A stretch of 64,000 bases of DNA from Paralvinella palmiformis. Its lineage: Eukaryota; Annelida; Polychaeta; Terebellida; Alvinellidae. This document shows, piece after piece, positions 38,451-49,879 of this stretch. Numbering within the stretch: position 1 is the first letter of the stretch; every line of letters starts with the position of its first letter. Where the stretch lies: assembly GCA_025642065.1 (NCBI GenBank), contig JAODUP010000427.1, positions 468,501 to 532,500 on the forward strand, in the 5' to 3' direction. A program made the position numbers and the translations under genes. The notes below the pieces were generated by a model. It did no database searches. It was not told the DNA's origin and saw only the letters and a program-made list of their open reading frames with translations.

Positions 38451-39079
38451 GTATGTGAATTAGTAAATGCAGAAGTAAAAGCCTGTTTTTCATCTAGTTA
38501 GTACCATACATATTTAATTATAAATATGATGTCTGAATATAAATATGTAGATAGTATGGATATTAGTAAAACAAAATAGGAAAATGCTGTCATTAATATT
38601 CTAGTTGATCCTTTTTATAAAGGGATATGTGGATTGATTTAATGTTTTAAGAATTATGGAAATTGAATGCCAGGAAGGTGACTTTGTATACCTCACTGGT
38701 ACTTGGGGTGGGAGTGCTATGATCTATTTTATGATCACAGACTTTAACAGACAGTGGTTAGTTCTATATTTATAAAATGGGCAAGTACAGTTTGGCAAAA
38801 CATGTCAGATACCTGCCTGAGAGACTCTTGTGTAAAAATAATGACACCGATTAAGAAGGGAGATGACACTATTAATTAACTGAATAAAATCTATTTTGCC
38901 TTTATTTCTTAGAATGGAGTCAAAACATCTAACTTGGAGAAACTGAATTTTATCTAAATGAATCAATACTTATTTCAAATCAAAGAAAAATTTCATCAAA
39001 CAAACAAGGTGACTTTATCAATGTTATCATGGTTTAAGCATAAAAATCAGCAACCCACAGATCTAGAATTTGTGTGGTC

Positions 39080-39480
39080 TGCCTTTGAGTTAGTTAGTTC
39101 AAGAGTATAATCTCTCCTGCCAAGTCAGTGACTTCGCCTCAGCTGTATTGCTCAGCTTTCACAGGAACTCCTCATAGATGTGATGGAGTTTTGTGTCCAT
39201 TTTGATTGTGTATCCTGGTATTTTTGGTTTGTCTGGGATGTTTTGCAGGTATTTATCAAGTTTGTGCTTGAAACTGGTCAAGGAGCATCCTGTCTGGCCA
39301 TGGATATTTATTGGAAGGCTGTTGAAAAGCTGTGGACCCCTAATGTGAAGGCTCCCTTCTCTGATTGCCCTAATTTTACCAATGAGTGGATTCAGTTAAA
39401 TCAGCTAGTGATTAGTTCAAAATACTAGCCCTATTGAGCTAGTGTCTTTCTGAGTCAAAGTATGGATTATTCTTGTATTC
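39080..39480 (-). mobile_element. LINE fragment (C-terminal region of ORF2)
   Basis: Minus-strand translation includes REGSLHIRGPQLFNSLPI, FKHKLDKYLQNIPD and PKIPGYTI, which together are typical of the end of a non-LTR reverse-transcriptase ORF. It lies in the intron before exon 10. Confidence 0.6.
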
Positions 39481-40211
39481 ACTTTGTATGTGGTGATTTG
39501 CAATTGTTTTTGGCAATTCTTTTGATAGAAGAAAATGCAGAAAATGTCAGTGGCTTGATCAGTTAAGTCATACCAAGAACATTATGAAATTGTGCTAATA
39601 ATTCTATAGAATATGCCTACTAAAGGTGAGTAAAAATTCAGGTATTACTATAATAGGTATATTCTGATAAATATTCTGTTAGGAAAATGTTACATTTTAT
39701 AGGAACCAGTCAGTGCTTTTGTAAAACTGGAATTTAACAATCACTCAAGGCCATGAGATGAAAGAATTATTTTTAAGACCATAAAGATTGATTTCATTCA
39801 GATATAACCAGTTTTATGAATCCACTCATTTTACTATTCAAAAATGGGTTTCTGTTTAGTACTAACAGGTTTTAAACTCCAAACTGGTGACTTAATTCAT
39901 AGTTAGTTATACTAGACCACATTTCTAGGTTTGGTGTGTATATTTTATTGCATAAAATCCATTGCACTGGACTAGTACATATTCTTCTTGCCCCAAAACA
40001 AATATATGTTAGGCTAGTTAGAAAGTTTTTGAGCTAGTGTATCTTATTATTTTATTAGGTGAAGAAATATTTTTCTTGATCTGGTTTAAGTAGTTTGCCA
40101 AACAAATCATATCACGGATAAGAACTGATCTGTTTGTTCCCAGTATATTTAATTATAACCATATCAGTTTTTAGCAATTAATATCAACATATTTTGGAAA
40201 GAAAATAACTA

Positions 40212-41058
40212 CCATACTCACTCAAATAAGGGCCCCGGCGGCTATTGTTTTCGATGACTGTTTCCCCCCGGCGGCTATTCAAGCATGCCCTTATTCAGGC
40301 AGAGGCTCTTATTGTTTTTAAGACATGTTGGTGTCTGATATAAACGATGTTCATACTGAAAATATTGTTCATCCGTCCAAAAACATGTCAACAAAATGTA
40401 TGAAATTTGCTTTTTTTATTAAAAGATAATAATCCCTCAATCAGTATGTTAATCACTGTGATTGAGCTAATCTCGTCACAGTGACACTATGTGACAGGCC
40501 CATCAACCAACCAAGCAGACAACCCCACAACACAGTATCATTGGTCTGAAGCTAATTACACCCAGACATCATCTGATAGTATGTAACTAATGGCTTCGTT
40601 TGATCCTTTAGTCTACTTATAATTGACATGTTGATCCTCTGGCATGCCTGCTTGTTTAGGTGTGCATTTCTTCCCGACAAAAGACATTGAGTTAAAACAA
40701 TCTTGGCTTCCCGTACTTACAGTGATCATGTGACCCTCAATAATGGCGTAGATTACAGACAAAAAACAAAGACGATTGATCAATTAGAAACACAATTTTA
40801 CTTTTCCAAAATACCAGTATAAATTAACTGACATGAACATCAATGGCAAGAAATCATGCTGACGAGTGAATAGAATGTGGGTGATGATAAATGAATCTAT
40901 ACTAGAGTATTTGTACATGTGTATCTTCATTTGTTTTCTTTGAGGAGGGGCGCTAATTCAAACAGGGGCTCTTATTTATTTCAAATCATATTTACCCCCC
41001 CGGCCCCTGTTCAAGCATGTCCCTGTTCGAGCAGAGGCTCTTATTAACGTGAGTATGG
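40212..41058. mobile_element. TA-flanked DNA transposon or MITE, 847 bp
   Basis: Terminal inverted repeats CCATACTCACTCAAATAAG and, at the right end read in reverse, CCATACTCACGTTAATAAG are flanked by TA on both sides. Each end also carries a direct copy of a motif ending gcagaggctcttatt. No transposase ORF is seen. The TA target and the size suggest a non-autonomous Tc1/mariner or pogo-like element. Confidence 0.7.
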
Positions 41059-41371
41059 TATATATTCATTTACAAGGATATAATTATTTGATCTTCTCAT
41101 GGCTTTATGATTTTTTTTTCAATAGATAGCTAAACATTCCAGTGCATAATTTCAACATACACTTTATTTAGCAAAAATACTTCTGTCTTATTTTTTGGGA
41201 TGTTTTGTTCTCCTTTTCACATTCACCATTCTATATATCATGATATTTATTAGTGAAATAAGTTAACCAAAATTTATAATAGTCATATAAATATTTGTTG
41301 ACAGCATTAAAAATATTATAGGAATAAAGTAAGCCCACAGGTCTCTGAATTGAATTGATTTTTGTATACAG

Positions 41372-41431
41372 GGGAAGGTACTGATGAGGAAAACCACAAT
41401 GATGGAGGAAGTGAACCTGAAGCTAAGCCAG
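41372..41431 (+). CDS. Exon 10: acidic linker
   Basis: A 60-nt exon after tttgtatacag, ending at gtagga, phase 1-1. It encodes Gly/Glu/Asn-rich residues 239-258 (GEGTDEENHN followed by DGGSEPEAKP). There is no Cys. It links the WAP region to the Kunitz/antistasin region. Confidence 0.7.
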
Positions 41432-41970
41432 GTAGGATTAATAATACATAATGATAACATACAAAATTAGTACAGCACCCTATATATTCTATCAGAAGAT
41501 TACTTTAAGGTGCTTAACAAGGTAGATAATATAGATGTAGCAGATTTATATTTTAGATAAGATCCAGTTGCACTTAATTACTAGTTGCCTGTTCTACTTC
41601 CATGAACACTGTATGACTTAGACCTTGTTTCTTTGGAACTCTTCTTAAAATTACCCAAAATATAGAAAGAACACTAGGTAAAAAAACTAATATTTAAGAT
41701 TATTGCCTTTTTTTAACTGCTCACTCTAGTAATTAGTAATGATTAACATGTTATCATGATGATGATGATGATGATGATGATGATTGACTATTATTATTAT
41801 TATTATGAAGATTAATTATTTCACACCATTAGTTTTAATATCAATATTTCTGTTACTTCAGTAATTAGTTAGTGGCTTATTATATTCAGGTAAAAGAATA
41901 CTATGATTCAAGTTCTTAATGTAGATACCAAAACTGGTCATAATAGTTGTATTATTTTATATTATTGCAG

Positions 41971-41990
41971 AACCTCTGGATCCATGTGAG
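41971..41990 (+). CDS. Exon 11: 20-nt micro-exon
   Basis: A very small exon after ttatattattgcag with a gtatgc donor. It takes phase 1 to phase 0 and encodes EPLDPCE. The ending PCE before a gt donor recurs at the end of most antistasin exons and in exon 16. Phase continuity between exons 10 and 12 requires an exon of this kind. Confidence 0.65.
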
Positions 41991-42181
41991 GTATGCAGAA
42001 TGTCACACAGATGGTGATTCAAGTGTTCATGCACTTCTATTAGTACATATAGATAAAGGAAAGCTATATGTTTGATACAGAGCTATATTAATGCTGCTGG
42101 TTTTTAACTTGATCAGGAATCTCTTTAAACACATATGTCCATTCTGGCATTAATCTATTGTTTTGGTCTTCATATTTAAAG

Positions 42182-42269
42182 CCTGACCCATGCAGCGCAG
42201 CACAAAGATGTGAGAAGATAGTAGCTACATGTTTAACTGCACCATGTCCATTTGAAGCTCGTTGCGTAG
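42182..42269 (+). CDS. Exon 12: small Cys-rich module
   Basis: An 88-nt exon, phase 0 to 1, after catatttaaag. It encodes PDPCSAAQRCEKIVATCLTA followed by PCPFEARCV. Exon 17 has the same P-x-PC...C...C...APC...C plan. I do not recognise a named domain; the spacing suggests a two- to three-disulfide mini-domain. Confidence 0.7.
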
Positions 42270-42502
42270 GTAAGTAAGCCAGCTGTTTCTCTTTTATATT
42301 AGGTTGTCTGTTTGCTAGAAAAGATTGGTTTATTGAGTTTACACTGCTTTAGGTGATTAATGGCTGGTGATATTAATCAAAGAAAAGTTTTAACCTAAAA
42401 GTCTTATAAAACATGAGATGGTAAGTTTAAAAAAAGTACTTCTGAAAACATTAAATATTGTACAGGTGTTATAATCTTCTTTTTTTTTTAATTATATATT
42501 AG

Positions 42503-42623
42503 ATATATGTACTTTGCCAAAAGACCAAGGTGAATGTACCAATATGCAGACCATGTATTACTATGAGACAGAGGTCAAAAAGTGTGTCAAATTTGATGCA
42601 TGTATGAATGGCAATTATAACAG
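42503..42623 (+). CDS. Exon 13: Kunitz domain 1, first part
   Basis: A 121-nt exon, phase 1 to 2. It carries the first four Kunitz cysteines: C-x8-C-x15-C-x5-C, with the conserved YYYE before the third Cys and the GNYNR stretch at the end. The residue after the second Cys, which is P1 in BPTI-type inhibitors, is Thr rather than Lys or Arg. Confidence 0.8.
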
Positions 42624-42988
42624 GTTGGTTTAATTTTAAATTGTTTGTGTTGTATCTGGATATTTTCTAACTTCTATGTGTGTATCTATAAACACACACA
42701 CACACACACACACACATACTTTTTATATATATAATATATATATATATATTATATATATATATATATATATCAGACTTGATAATATGACTTATTGTTACAT
42801 ACAAATGATCAGATTACAAATATGAAAGCACCAAGACTGACATATCCAGAGTTTATCTTGTGATAAATAAATTCTGAAACACCCAATTATGAAATGTATT
42901 GCACATCTATTAATTTGTATCATTTATCAAGAAAAGGGCAATTAAGAAATACGGATTTTGATCACTAAATCAAAGTATATATACACAA

Positions 42989-43048
<60 letters not shown>

Positions 43049-43208
43049 ATAATTATGAGAAAATCCTGGGAAATTCTTAGTGAGGTTAGCTGATGTTTAC
43101 TTTAAGGCTATAATTTCTAATCGGTTATTGATGTCGTAGATAATGATAAATTATAACAAACATTTTTAATGCTTCATTTAATTAATTTGATTTCAATCGT
43201 GTTTATAG

Positions 43209-43359
43209 ATTTTCTACTTTGGATGAGTGTCAGGACACTTGTGAAATGAGTCGACCATGCCCAGAACTGTATGACTGTCAGCTGAAAAATGATAATGTCT
43301 GTGAGCTGGCCACTAATTCTGAAGGCTGCCATATTTGCGAATGTGCTGATCCATGCTAT
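43209..43359 (+). CDS. Exon 14: Kunitz domain 1 end plus antistasin-like domain
   Basis: A 151-nt exon, phase 2 to 0. It completes the Kunitz fold (RFSTLDECQDTC) and continues into an antistasin-like module with a GCHICEC core and a final DPCY. The donor reads gtcagt, which is less common than the gtaa/gtga donors elsewhere but gives the phase exon 15 needs. Confidence 0.75.
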
Positions 43360-43623
43360 GTCAGTATTTATAAAATATTTTCTATAATTTACCTCAATAA
43401 ATCAGAATATTGTTTATAATCTCTTTCAACAATTACTATAATCTGATCAGAACTTGTAACACAGTAGATAGTTTTAAATTCAGACTAAACAGTTTTTTGT
43501 ATCAGAAAGGTAATAGCTTTTCATCTTACTGTAGATAGGTAGATAGTTTATTCACAATTACTACTTATTATTTTGAGATTACTCTGTATTTCTTTTTCAT
43601 AATTTGTACAGCATAATATATGC

Positions 43624-43625
<2 letters not shown>

Positions 43626-43681
<56 letters not shown>
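43626..43681. repeat. TA microsatellite in the intron before exon 15
   Basis: Pure TA repeat of about 55 bp. Similar intronic tracts lie at 44858-44908 (after a CT tract at 44837-44856), 58648-58683 and 60553-60610. Confidence 0.9.
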
Positions 43682-43683
<2 letters not shown>

Positions 43684-43728
43684 TTTGTTTATTAATTTTT
43701 ACTAATGTTACCATATCTTTTCTTTTAG

Positions 43729-43819
43729 AATCGTGAGTGTCCGATGGGATTTCACTTTGAGTGCTCTGTAAAACCTGGATGTCAGGGTGAAAATTGCAAG
43801 ATGATTGGAGAGTGTATTG
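43729..43819 (+). CDS. Exon 15: small Cys-rich module
   Basis: A 91-nt exon, phase 0 to 1, after tatcttttcttttag. It encodes NRECPMGFHFECSVKPGCQG and a C-terminal part with two more Cys (NCKMIGECI). It occupies the same slot between antistasin exons as exons 19 and 23. Family not recognised. Confidence 0.75.
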
Positions 43820-43957
43820 GTTAGTGAATATGGTTGGAAATTTGACATTTTATCCTATAGGTTTAAATGCTTGTATTTATAAATATAGCATAACTTCTCC
43901 ATATATTGAGAAACTGTGACTGTTTGAATGACCAGGGACATTTGTTTTTACTTTTAG

Positions 43958-43986
43958 AAGATGAAAAACCATTTAATCCATGTGAG
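43958..43986 (+). CDS. Exon 16: acidic micro-exon
   Basis: A 29-nt exon, phase 1 to 0, between ttacttttag and gtaaga. It encodes EDEKPFNPCE. Like exon 11 it looks like the tail of an antistasin exon whose Cys-rich body has been lost (inference from the shared PCE-gt ending). Confidence 0.65.
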
Positions 43987-44098
43987 GTAAGAGATATTTT
44001 CTGTGACTGGTTATGATTAGTCTCATTGATCTTCATTTGTTGTCCATTATAAAATTAGCATTTTTAGGAAAATACTAATTCTTCAATATTATTTCCAG

Positions 44099-44186
44099 CC
44101 TAATCCATGTAAGGAACATGAAGTGTGTAAACCAGAAGAGGTGATGTGTGTAAGTGCACCATGCAACCCTGTACCAAAGTGCGTAG
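44099..44186 (+). CDS. Exon 17: small Cys-rich module
   Basis: An 88-nt exon, phase 0 to 1, after tattatttccag. It encodes PNPCKEHEVCKPEEVMCVSA then PCNPVPKCV. It is a paralog of exon 12, with the same length, phases and cysteine layout. Confidence 0.75.
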
Positions 44187-44854
44187 GTTAGTAAACTGCT
44201 TACAGGTTAATATTGTTATCAGGAAAAGGCATGAACTGAGGAGTTCTTTAAATGTCAAATTTCATCAGAGATGTACGTTTCATGAAGATAGAGTATCCAG
44301 AGGCATTAATAGCCTAAGGGGTTGTTTACTAATAAATTCTTACTTAACATGTTATACACAGCTAGTAAAAATCCAGCCTTTATTATTATACACTCAAATC
44401 TGTCTATACTGGAATATGTCAAAACTGGAATATTATCTAATCAGGCTCATAACTACCCTGTACTATTTATTTTTTTTTGAAAATGGGAATCCTCCTTTTC
44501 TTAATGCCAACTGAATATCTAGGCAAAAATTTATGTTTCCAATACAATTTGCATGAAGAAAATTTGCCAAGCCATAAGGAACCTATTGACTTGTTAATTC
44601 TGAACTATTATAACTTTGGTGTTTGTTAGTCACGAGACTTAAGGTAGATTTGTTTTCGTTCATTGCTGTTGATACATTCAATGTTCATTGTAAACTGTGT
44701 AAGCTCTGAATACCCATAACTCTATTGCAGGGTAATTTGAAGCAGTTGGTTAACCAACAAAATAATCTTCACACATTATACGTGTAAATATTTTGAGTTT
44801 ATATTTTTTCACAGGTGTGAACTCATTTAAATCACTCTCTCTCTCTCTCTCTCT

Positions 44855-44911
<57 letters not shown>

Positions 44912-45284
44912 GTAAGCAGACATATTTATAAGTGTTTAAATTTTTCTGCATGCATAAAAGGTGATATACTATGCCACAATTATTGATTGTTTTACTGTGT
45001 CAGGTAGGCAAAAAGCTCCTATAAAATGATTCTACAGGAACAACTCACAATCTTTTACAAGAACACTTTTACCAATACAATTGTAAATAGTACTTGATCT
45101 TTATCATGCAAGATGTTAACTATGATTTTATTTGGAAAAGAAACTTAAGTGCTTCAAACAACCACACCCTACCAGTTAATGGTGCCTAATATCATTATCA
45201 AAACTTGACAAAAGTCTACTTATTCTATCAGACCTAAAAGTATACTTTCATGATTGCATACTTTTCTTTTGGGCTAACATACAT

Positions 45285-45462
45285 TATGCTTGACTAGACC
45301 ACTGCACTGTGAATCTTCAGGTTGGGGTTTGAATCCCATTTGTATGTGTGTAACTTGACAATTTCTGTGAGAAGTGACCCCTCATCCATATGTACCACCA
45401 GGTATGGCCAGCACTAAGGCTCTGAATAGTCCTGATTTGCTTGATTGCTCACTCACTCCTTA
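45285..45462 (+). mobile_element. SINE family 2, in the intron before exon 18
   Basis: Box B-like ggtttgaatccc, then a body with caggtatggccagcactaag and a short ctcactcactcc tail. Confidence 0.5.
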
Positions 45463-45651
45463 ATGGATTTTTTTTCTAAAATAGCTGCATTAACTACCAA
45501 TAACACAAATAATCTTTATGGTTTTTCCACCTCTGTTCTTCAATTTGTTGTATACTTACCAACACACAATCACATAAAAAGACAAGGATCAGTTATACAT
45601 GAACTAGATAATATAATTAAAATCATGCTATTTTTCTATAAATATAAACTA

Positions 45652-46485
45652 CTGTATATACTCGTGTATAAGATGCACCTGTTTTTAGGACCAATAAACC
45701 CCACTGGAGTCGAACCTGTGTATAAGACGCACTAAAATCAATATTGATTCAAAACCAAAACACACATCATCATCACTCCCTTCACTGAACATCTGTTGTA
45801 TCTGTTCATGTGTCATCATGTTATCATACATGTCGTCACCTTCTTCATTGGAGTCAGTGTCGGATTTGTCATACTGTTCAGCCCACAATACCTCATCTTC
45901 CATGTCATCTAAATCATTGCTGATAGAGCACTTCTTGAACGATTTGGTAATGATGGCAGGGTCGATTTAATCCCAGGCCGTTTTCACCCACTGTGTGATG
46001 TTAAGTAACGACGGCCACTTCAGGTTGTCTGCTGTTTGAAGTAGTTTATTAGTAGTTCCCATGTGCCAGCTTTGGAAGTAATTAACACATTGTTTGCTGT
46101 AATCATTTTTCTTTGATGTGGTTTCTATATGGACATTCTTTGTGTGGCCTCATTTACTGTTCTGTTCAATTACACATGCTGCATATTTCAATAATAATGA
46201 CAAGTCTTTGTGGTCACGTCACTAATTAGAGCATTGGATTAAATAATCATGGCGGTTATCACGATTAAGTTTGTATTTGAAAAATGACAGAGAAAACACA
46301 CCTAATTAATTTGTTTATTGTTCATATATTCATTATTAATGTTTTAAAACAAATATTATTGTATTTCCCCCTAAATTATGCAAAATATTACCTTCCCTTT
46401 TAGTATGACCTGTGTATAAGACACACTCAATTTTGACATCGATTTCAAAGTATAAAAAGTGTGTCTTATATGCCAGTATATATTG
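45652..46485 (-). mobile_element. pogo/Tigger-like DNA transposon remnant, 834 bp
   Basis: Ends CTGTATATACTCGTGTATAAG and (reverse of the right end) CAATATATACTGGCATATAAG form terminal inverted repeats with flanking TA. The minus strand encodes a C-terminal transposase tail: WVKTAWD, a stop, IDPAIITKSFKKCSISNDLD, then an acidic stretch. This ending (SFKKCSISN followed by acidic residues) is typical of pogo/Tigger DDE transposases. It is internally deleted and inactive. Confidence 0.75.
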
Positions 46486-46635
46486 TAATGGAAGTTTTGA
46501 ACTAGTTAATGATAGAAAATTTACAGTACATTTTGTTTTACTAACAGATGCATTTTATATGAAATGTATTTCTGCTTATTAATTTATTATCCTGAAATGT
46601 ATATATTGAAAATGTTATACTTTCTTATTTCACAG

Positions 46636-46913
46636 AGGTCCTTGCTCCAGGTACTTGTCAAATGAAATCCATCCAGACTTGTGATGATTCGGTGCCAAAA
46701 TGGCATTATTCAGTGGATACTGAAGCATGTGAGGAATATCTAGGTTGTGAGGGAGTTAAAGGCAACAACTTTGACAGTGAAGAAGAGTGTAAACAGAAAT
46801 GTGTTGGTCCAGCAGTTGATTGTTCTCCTGTCATGTGTATGATGTACTGTCCTTATGGGTTTAAGGCTGATGAAAAAGGATGTGCTATATGCAAATGTTA
46901 TAACCCATGTGAG
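46636..46913 (+). CDS. Exon 18: Kunitz domain 2 plus antistasin-like domain (unit A)
   Basis: A 278-nt exon, phase 1 to 0, residues 455-547. The Kunitz part has C-x7-C-x15-C-x5-C-x13-C-x3-C with KWHY and GNNFDS signatures. The residue after the second Cys is Asp, so a trypsin-type P1 is absent. The antistasin part has C-x4-C-x3-C and the GCAICKC core, ending NPCE. Exons 22 and 26 are near-identical copies. Confidence 0.85.
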
Positions 46914-47262
46914 GTAAATACCAACTAAATAATGTGTATCACTAAATAAACACTTTTAGTGTATAAAGTTACTTTTAATTGGTGTATAAAGATGACATTT
47001 ACAGTTTTAGATATAAAATAGTTTTATTATTTTACAACAATTTATTCTCTTTATTAAAAAGATCATGACAGTTTACTCATGATCGAGTAGTTTTAGTTTA
47101 ATTGTTATAAACGAAAATTATTTCATAATAATAACCTATAAAATAACATTCAGTAGCTTGTCACCTTAGTATACATCCTTTATTAAAAGTTAAATTATAC
47201 AAAAATACCTATTTAATTTTGGCAAAATAATGACACTCTGCTAAAGATCTAATTATCTTCAG

Positions 47263-47353
47263 GGTATTGACTGTGGTTTTGGAAAAACTTGTAAAAGTGT
47301 CGCTTCACCAGATAGTACTTCAAACGTAGAGACAGGAACATATGAATGTGAGG
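47263..47353 (+). CDS. Exon 19: small Cys-rich module (unit A)
   Basis: A 91-nt exon, phase 0 to 1, after aattatcttcag. It encodes GIDCGFGKTCKSVASPDSTS and ends TGTYECE. Its three cysteines (C-x5-C, then one near the end) recur in exons 23 and 27. Family not recognised. Confidence 0.8.
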
Positions 47354-47466
47354 GTATGTATCTGAAAGAAGCCCTATTTATGTTGCTAAGTCAGAATGAA
47401 AGTCTTTGAGTTATCCTCCTTTAAAACAATCATTAGATATAGTTAATTTGTTATTATTAGTTTCAG

Positions 47467-47564
47467 AGTGTCAACCAGTCAGATGTCGTATGTATTGTCA
47501 GTTTGGATGGCAGAAAGGAGAAGATGGTTGTGATATGTGCCAATGTGCACCTCATCCTTGTGAG
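47467..47564 (+). CDS. Exon 20: antistasin-like domain (unit A)
   Basis: A 98-nt exon, phase 1 to 0. It encodes ECQPVRCRMYCQFGWQKGED followed by GCDMCQCAPHPCE. The C-x4-C-x3-C...G...GC-x2-C-x-C pattern fits the antistasin family, known for inhibition of serine proteases such as factor Xa and trypsin in leeches. Confidence 0.85.
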
Positions 47565-48159
47565 GTAATGATGACTGCTAAGAAATATCGCTGAGAAATT
47601 TGCATCACCTCCAGTTTCATTCATATCATATTCAGCATATATTATATTCCTATATTTTCCTGTCCCAGCCTTTTATTAGTTTCAAAGTGTTATTATTCAT
47701 TTGATTCCTTTTTTTACTTAATACATACAAACCTGTCTAAACCATCTCTCGATGGGGTGTCTAATACAGGCCAGTTTTGATGGTGGCTAGTTTATTCAAA
47801 TAGCCAGTCAAATGTTGATATGCAGAACCCAAATAGACCCACTATCAGATTAAATAATGCAGGAAAAAATTGGTATCATTATGATAAATGAGTCATACAA
47901 CAACAACACTCTAGACATCTGTATTATATTTTGTAGAGGTTATTTATGATACTCTGTTTAGCACAGACTTCTTTCTTGGCAGTGACTATGTTGATCAATT
48001 GTGTAAGCCCTCATAGATATATGGAATGAGTTTGTCATCTTTACTGCAGGCATAATTAGTCAGCTGTTCGAGAATGTGCTGCATATCCATATTGACTGCT
48101 GAGAAACTTCTAGTTTGGGCTTGGCTCTGAATTCCTTAATAAGTTTCACACACAAACTA

Positions 48160-49280
48160 TCACCATTATGGATGCAATGTCTGTACTAGCAGAACGCTTA
48201 TTCAGAGTACCCTAAGGGTCGGTTTAGGGTCCTGTGCTATTTGTTTTGTTAATGCTTCCCTTGAGTGACATTGCTTGACAGCATGGCATATCAATGCACA
48301 GCTATGCAGATGACACACAGGTGTATATTTCATTTGACTACAGGGACCTGTCTAGCATAAGTAAAGCTGTGAAGTATTTAGGATGTTGTATTGATAATAT
48401 CAGGATTTGGATGTTGAGAAATAGACTGAAAACGAATGACAGTAAAATATAAATGATAGTCTTTGCTTCTCCTTGTGTCAAACTGCCTGCTTTTAGTATT
48501 GCAGTAGGTGAGGAATCTCATCAACCTGATGGACAAGTTAGAAATATTGGCATGACCTTGTATGCGCACCTAATTATGGAAGCTCATATAAATCGAGTGT
48601 GCTAAGTTTCGTATTTCCAGCTGAAGACCATTCAAACTGTCCAAAGTGTTTTGTCAGCTGAGGCTCTTGAGAGAATAGTGCATGTCTTTGCAACTGCTCG
48701 CCTAGATTATTGTAATTCCATCCTGGTTGGGATTCTTGATGCAGCTGTCCAAAAACTTCAACTATTACAAAATTCAGCAGCATGGCTTGTGTCAAAGACA
48801 GGCCGATATGAATATATCACCCCTGTACTTAAGACCCTGCATTGGCTTCCAATGAGATATAGGATATATTTTAAGATCACATTCTTACTTATAAAGCCCT
48901 GCAAGAACTGGTTCCACCATATATCAGCAACAGGCTACAGATATGTCACCCAACAAGGACACTGAGGTCTGCAGGAACAAATTTATTGTTTATACTGCAG
49001 GTTAAGCTCAAGATGATTCGTCCCTGATCATTCCACTATGCAGCACCCACATTATGGAATCAGCTCCCAGATAAACTTAGACATTGTCATACAATCAATA
49101 GTTTAAAATCTATCCTTAAGATGTATCTGTTTAGTATTGCATAATCTTAAATTATGTAATGTCTATGTATGTTTTAACGGTTCATCTAGTAATTTTTATC
49201 TAGTCTACTCACTTTTTATGTAAAACACCCCAGAACAACACAGTTGTGCTATATAAAATCACACAATATTATTATTATTT
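48160..49280 (+). mobile_element. L2/CR1-like LINE fragment, in the unit A intron
   Basis: Translation with stops shows SYADDTQVYISF (the reverse-transcriptase active-site box), LDYCNSILVGILDA, LQLLQNSAAWLVSK and ITPVLKTLHWLPMRYRI, in the normal L2/CR1 order. It ends in an ATT repeat near 49280. In unit B about 560 bp of other sequence (52950-53505) lies at this place. Confidence 0.8.
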
Positions 49281-49879
49281 AACATTGATCTAGATTTGAG
49301 GAAATTGAGGAACAAAAAGCAGGATAATTTTATATAGCATATTGGTAGTTACACAAAGTGGTTTAGGCAGGTTTTCTGTATGTTTACATACACTTCTTGT
49401 ATGGCATATACCGTTTATGATGCACACATAAATTTGAGCCTGCAGATATGTCTTTAAACACCAAAGAGCCAGAAGTTTCAAATTATTGATGCCTAAAAGA
49501 GTCAGATCTGTGAAAGTAAAACACAGACTACCCACAGCTCATGTTAATTGATATATTCAAGTCTGAGCTGAGACTAATCTGCAATCAATATTAGCAGATC
49601 TACTTTGGATAACCTGCTACATTATTATGATAATTAGTTAAACATTCCAGCTGGCATCTAATGGCCATTGTATCAAACACCTTAAAAACAAACCACAAGA
49701 AGTTGCTCTCTAAACAATATATCAGTGACTACATTATAGTTGAGAAAGCTAAACAACTGAAAAAATGACTGGTAGTTCTTGCTGACAATCCTCAGACTGA
49801 ACTTAGAGTATATGCAAGCCAGCTAAATGTACACTCAGGCATTAAGTCTGCACAGTTTATAAATAGAGAGTGAACATTA

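Larger units (their letters stand above)
37965..38794 (+). repeat. Intragenic duplication, block 2 (exons 8-9)
   Basis: Partner of 33,783-34,612. The two are closer to each other than either is to the intervening copies b and c. Confidence 0.85.

Noticed and set aside
45685..45903. Acidic 72-codon ORF as a new gene
   Set aside because: It is the tail of a pogo-like transposase between inverted repeats.
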